DNA of 33,914 nucleotides from JAFALX01 sp050734185 (lineage in GTDB: Bacteria; Chloroflexota; Dormibacteria; Aeolococcales; Aeolococcaceae): positions 1 through 33,914 of the forward strand of contig JBOHUE010000060.1 in NCBI GenBank assembly GCA_050734185.1, in the 5' to 3' direction. The stretch's first letter is position 1. Each line of letters starts with the position of its first letter. Positions 31,324 to 33,914 of the stretch are shown here, piece by piece. The notes beneath the pieces are model-generated. The model was not told the origin of the DNA and did no database searches. It worked only from the letters and a program-made list of their open reading frames with translations. The translations under genes and the position numbers were made by a program.

Positions 31324-31504
31324 TCCGCTCCTAGCGCGGACGCGTGGCGGGTCAAGCCAGTCGAGCGACTTGCGACGCGCCGACGACTACAGCGGCGGCG
31401 ACGACTGCTCCTGAGGGTCGGACCGGGTCGCCTGACCGCCGCGTTGTCCTTCGGGTGGCGGGTCACGCCCAGTCGAGCGACTTGCGGAGCGCCGATGGCG
31501 AGCG
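31281..31504 (+). repeat. Degenerate ~112-bp tandem duplication including the tail of the Cys-rich gene
   Basis: Copy 1 (31281-31392) and copy 2 (31393-31504) both begin CGGCGGCGACGA and continue through TCGGACCGGGTCGCCTGA and GTGGCGGGTCA...AGTCGAGCGACTTGCG, with a divergent stretch in between. The Cys codon TGC at 31300 in copy 1 is TGA at 31412 in copy 2. The 112-bp offset shifts the frame, so copy 2 is not translated with the gene. Confidence 0.75.
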
Positions 31505-31563
31505 CCGAGCTTTAGCTCCGGCGCGAGCTGAGGCGGAGCGACACTGGGTGTGACCCGCCACCC
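31453..31563. repeat. 111-bp element with 21-bp inverted repeats between convergent genes
   Basis: Left arm 31453-31473 (GGGTGGCGGGTCACGCCCAGT) and right arm 31543-31563 are inverted copies differing at one position. The interior contains another hairpin, CGCCG-AGC-TTTA-GCT-CCGGCG, near 31504-31524. It separates the plus-strand Cys-rich gene from the minus-strand adenosyltransferase and could be a repetitive extragenic palindrome, a MITE-like relic or a bidirectional terminator. Confidence 0.7.
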
Positions 31564-31581
31564 GCAAGCACACTGCCGCGG

Positions 31582-32139
31582 TCAGGCGCGCCGCTGTCCT
31601 CCCGTCGGAGTAATCGCCCCCTGCTCTGCAGACCGCGCCAGCATGAACAGCAGGTCACTGCAGCGGTTGAGGTAGCGCAGCACCTCTCGGTTCTCGAGCA
31701 CGCCGGCGCGCAGCAACGTCACCGCGCGACGCTCGGTGCGGCGCACCAGCGTGCGTGCCACGTCGAGCGCAGCGGCGGGGGCTGAGCCGCCCGGGATCAC
31801 GAAGCCTTCAGGCAGGGGCACGTCGCGCTCCAGCTGCGCCACCCACGCGTCCAGCGCCTCGACCATTTCCGCCGTCACCACGTTGAAGTGGCGGACGAGA
31901 TCCGCGCGGTGGGACGGTGCTGTGGCCAGCTCCGCACCCACGACGAACAGTTCGCGCTGCAGCTCGAGCACTCGCGGCGCCCACTCCGAATCCGGCGCCA
32001 ACGCGCGCGCAAGACCAAGCGCGGAGATCGCCTCATCGAGGGAGCCGTAGGCCTCGGTGTGCAGATCGTCCTTGCTGACGCGTCCGCCGTACAGCAGCCC
32101 TGTCTCGCCGCCGTCACCTGTCCTGGTGACGATGCTCAC
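31582..32139 (-). CDS. pduO: Cob(I)alamin adenosyltransferase, PduO/MMAB type
   Basis: 185 residues from GTG 32139, which overlaps the trxB stop as GTGA. Transfers the adenosyl group of ATP to reduced cobalamin. The ATP-binding N-terminus TRTGDGGETGLLYGGRVSK, then EAYGSLDEAISALGLAR, and the C-terminal RYLNRCSDLLFMLAR are diagnostic; the Arg/Glu pair in RRTERRAV is also present. Translational coupling to thioredoxin reductase suggests shared expression; a thiol reductant could help reduce the cobalt, but this is conjecture. Confidence 0.95.
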   Translation of the reverse strand: MSIVTRTGDGGETGLLYGGRVSKDDLHTEAYGSLDEAISALGLARALAPDSEWAPRVLELQRELFVVGAELATAPSHRADLVRHFNVVTAEMVEALDAWVAQLERDVPLPEGFVIPGGSAPAAALDVARTLVRRTERRAVTLLRAGVLENREVLRYLNRCSDLLFMLARSAEQGAITPTGGQRRA

Positions 32140-33125
32140 TCGCGGTCCTCTTCGACGTCCTGGATCAGCTCGGCCGGGCTCTCGATGCGGCCGCGCCTCC
32201 ACTCCTCCACCCATTTCGCCGCGGCGATGGTCGCGGTGGTGGCGTCGCCGACCGCGGTGCTGATCTGGCGCGTCAGCTGGCTGCGCACGTCACCGGCGGC
32301 GAAGATGCCGGGAACACTCGTCATGAGCGTCATCGGCTCGGTGCGGTAGTAGCCGGCCTCGTCATGGTCGATGTGCCGGTCGACGAGGCCGGTGTTCGGC
32401 AGAAACCCGATGAAGATGAACACGCCCCCGACCTCGACCGACGACGGCTCGCCGGTCTGCACGTTGCGCAGGCTGACGTCGTGCACGAGCTCGTCGCCGT
32501 TGATGGACTCAACGACGGTGTCGAACAGGAATTCGACCTTCGGGTTGTGCTTCGCCTCGTTGATGAGAATGCCCTGGGCACGAAAGTGCTCGCGCCGGTG
32601 AATGATCGTCACCTTGCTGGCGTACCGCGTGAGGAACAGCGCCTCCTCGACTGCGGCGTCACCGCCGCCGACGACGGCGAGTGGCACGTCGCGGAAGAAG
32701 GCGCCATCGCACACCGCGCAGTACGACACCCCGCGCCCGGCGAGCTCCTCCTCGCCCGGAATCCCGAGCTTGCGAGGGTTGCCGCCTGCAGTGACGATCA
32801 CGGCCGGCGCGACGATCTCCCCCACCGACGTGTGCACCGTCTTGAGCCCGTCGTCGTGTACCTGGATCTGCTCGACGTCCGCGGACACGAGTTCCGTGCC
32901 GAACCCGGTGGCCTGGTCCATCATCACCTGCGCCAGGTCCACGCCGAGGATCGACTTGACGCCGGGGTAATCCTCGATCAGCTCGGTGTTGAGCAGCTGA
33001 CCGCCGGGCGCCTTGGTCTCGATGAGCACGGCGTGCTCCATGTTGCGACCGGCGTAGAGCGCAGCGGTGAGACCCGCCGGGCCCGCGCCGACGATGACGA
33101 TGTCGAACTTCCTCGCTTCAGCCAT
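32136..33125 (-). CDS. trxB: Thioredoxin reductase (NADPH, FAD)
   Basis: 329 residues. FAD-binding GAGPAGLTA at 13-21, redox CAVC at Cys136-Cys139, NADPH-binding VVGGGDAAVEEA and HRREHFRA, and the second FAD motif GIFAAGDVRS. It reduces thioredoxin in the cytoplasm. A strong ribosome binding site GGAGG lies about 8 nt before the ATG, and TATCGT about 20 nt before the start may be the -10 box, so transcription of trxB-pduO probably begins here. The C-terminal ~25 residues (IESPAELIQDVEEDRE) are an acidic extension. Confidence 0.97.
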   Translation of the reverse strand: MAEARKFDIVIVGAGPAGLTAALYAGRNMEHAVLIETKAPGGQLLNTELIEDYPGVKSILGVDLAQVMMDQATGFGTELVSADVEQIQVHDDGLKTVHTSVGEIVAPAVIVTAGGNPRKLGIPGEEELAGRGVSYCAVCDGAFFRDVPLAVVGGGDAAVEEALFLTRYASKVTIIHRREHFRAQGILINEAKHNPKVEFLFDTVVESINGDELVHDVSLRNVQTGEPSSVEVGGVFIFIGFLPNTGLVDRHIDHDEAGYYRTEPMTLMTSVPGIFAAGDVRSQLTRQISTAVGDATTATIAAAKWVEEWRRGRIESPAELIQDVEEDRE

Positions 33126-33167
33126 CGAATCCGCCTCCAGTCCACGATATACCCAGGTGCCCGCCGC

Positions 33168-33914
33168 TCAACCGCTGCCGGCGTACTGCCTCAGCTCACC
33201 GATGACCTTGGAGATCGGGATCGCGAACGCATCGGGCTGATCCGGACTGGCGAGCGTGAGTATGCCGACGACCTGCCCGCCGGCGTCGAGCACCGGGCCG
33301 CCGCTGTTGCCCATGTAGACGCGGGCGCCGCTGAGCACGAGCATGTCGTGGTAGACGGTCGGCGAACTGCCGTCGGCCGGCACCTCGCCGGGCCGCAACG
33401 GGACGTCCTGGCCGGTCTGGGTGAGCGACGTGACGGTGAGGTCGTCGTGACCGGTGGCCCGGCTCGACGCAACGTCGACGACAGGGAGCGGCAGCGGCGT
33501 GAGCGCGCTGGTTCGTGCGGCGAACGGCTGCGCGGCGAAGCCGCCGGCGACGCGCAGCACGGCGATGTCGCTCGTGTCGTCGCTGCCGATCACCTGGGCC
33601 ACGTAGGTGTTCGCCGACCGGTCGGTGATGCGCACGCTCAGCGCGCCGGCGACGACATGGGCGTTGGTCACGAAGTCGCCCTTGTCGTCGAACAACCAGG
33701 CGGTGCCGAGAGCCTCCTGGGCGGTCTTGTCCGTCTCAACGGTGACCACACGGGTCAGAGCGCTGCGCCCCACGTCCAGCATCGAGACCGGCGCCGGCGT
33801 CGGCGATGCCGCTCGGGGCGGGGTCATGGCGTGCAGGTTCTTGCTGTCGAGCGCGCTGAAGTGCGCCGCCAGCGGAAACGCGATCGCCGCTGCGGCCGCG
33901 AGCACGGCGACCGC
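33168..33914 (-). CDS. Trypsin-like serine protease, DegP/HtrA-type catalytic domain (cut by window edge)
   Basis: At least 245 residues, ending at 33168. The frame stays open to the right edge, where GTG 33905 is possible but the true start may lie beyond. A hydrophobic helix near the visible N-terminus (LAAAAAIAFPLAAHF) would anchor or export the protein. The catalytic triad is visible: His in FVTNAHVVAG, Asp in DTSDIAVLRV and Ser in YMGNSGGPVLDAGG. No PDZ domain follows, so this is a short trypsin-like protease rather than full DegP. It probably acts outside the cytoplasm. Confidence 0.88.
   Translation of the reverse strand, partial: AVAVLAAAAAIAFPLAAHFSALDSKNLHAMTPPRAASPTPAPVSMLDVGRSALTRVVTVETDKTAQEALGTAWLFDDKGDFVTNAHVVAGALSVRITDRSANTYVAQVIGSDDTSDIAVLRVAGGFAAQPFAARTSALTPLPLPVVDVASSRATGHDDLTVTSLTQTGQDVPLRPGEVPADGSSPTVYHDMLVLSGARVYMGNSGGPVLDAGGQVVGILTLASPDQPDAFAIPISKVIGELRQYAGSG

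Noticed and set aside
31202..31435. TGA at 31412 as a second selenocysteine codon
   Set aside because: The frame leading to it is out of register with the Cys-rich gene, has no credible start and shows no SECIS-like hairpin; it is best explained as a mutated duplicate.
1..33914. tRNA genes, CRISPR arrays, insertion sequences or phage genes
   Set aside because: None seen on either strand; the T-loop-like GGGGTCGAATTCCC near 1436-1460 belongs to the SRP RNA Alu domain, not to a tRNA.

Overview
High-GC (roughly 65-70 % by eye) bacterial chromosome segment that is densely packed and mostly on the minus strand. GTG starts are frequent, many genes overlap by 4 bases, and several promoters have a TAnnnT -10 element with little or no leader. 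The large Bacillus-type SRP RNA with an Alu domain, the CdaR/PucR-type regulator, the HtpX protease and the actinobacterial-looking gene set suggest a deep-branching Terrabacteria lineage (Dormibacterota, Chloroflexota or Thermoleophilia-like Actinomycetota). The sequence alone does not settle which. No tRNA, rRNA, insertion sequence, phage gene or CRISPR array was found.

Layout. 1-1141: dnaX (minus, runs off the left edge), preceded by a 273-nt large SRP RNA. 1539-4629: an orphan sensor histidine kinase and a secreted/anchored surface protein. 4688-15721 (minus): one long run of genes read from right to left: a MoaD/ThiS-like sulfur carrier, mnmA, a small membrane protein, a nuoJKLMN-like membrane arm, a thioredoxin-like protein, an LpxL-type acyltransferase, a galactokinase-like GHMP kinase and plsY. 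15775-16482: a NUDIX-type protein, divergent from 16550-18695 (plus): mutM/fpg, an FMN-split-barrel protein and an uncharacterised internally duplicated protein. 18711-27775 (minus): a nine-gene biosynthetic run plus a desaturase-like di-iron protein: desaturase, acylphosphatase, aminotransferase, trpE-trpG-trpC-trpF-trpB-trpA-aroA. 27862-31323 (plus): a PucR-family regulator, htpX, a 2-TM protein, a MerB-like organomercurial lyase with an in-frame UGA, and a Cys-rich metallothionein-like protein. 31582-33914 (minus): cobalamin adenosyltransferase, thioredoxin reductase and a trypsin-like protease cut by the right edge.

The most interesting locus is 30341-31323. A MerB-family protein is interrupted by a single in-frame TGA exactly where relatives carry a Cys, the probable counterpart of the catalytic C-terminal Cys of MerB. 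A perfect 7-bp hairpin with a GGUC loop starts 12 nt after the TGA and places its GG 19 nt downstream, almost the geometry of the E. coli fdhF SECIS. This looks like a selenocysteine-containing organometal lyase, followed by a 10-Cys, probably metal-binding, protein with a palindromic operator-like site and a partly duplicated tail.

Second, the five Nuo-like membrane subunits keep the complex I / Mrp fold but have lost most of the Glu, Lys and His residues that carry protons in true complex I. No nuoA-I genes are nearby, so the cluster may be a non-pumping or re-purposed membrane arm.

Third, all seven genes trpE to aroA are chained by six consecutive identical 4-base GTGA stop/start overlaps, with no trpD in the cluster. 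This implies strict translational coupling.
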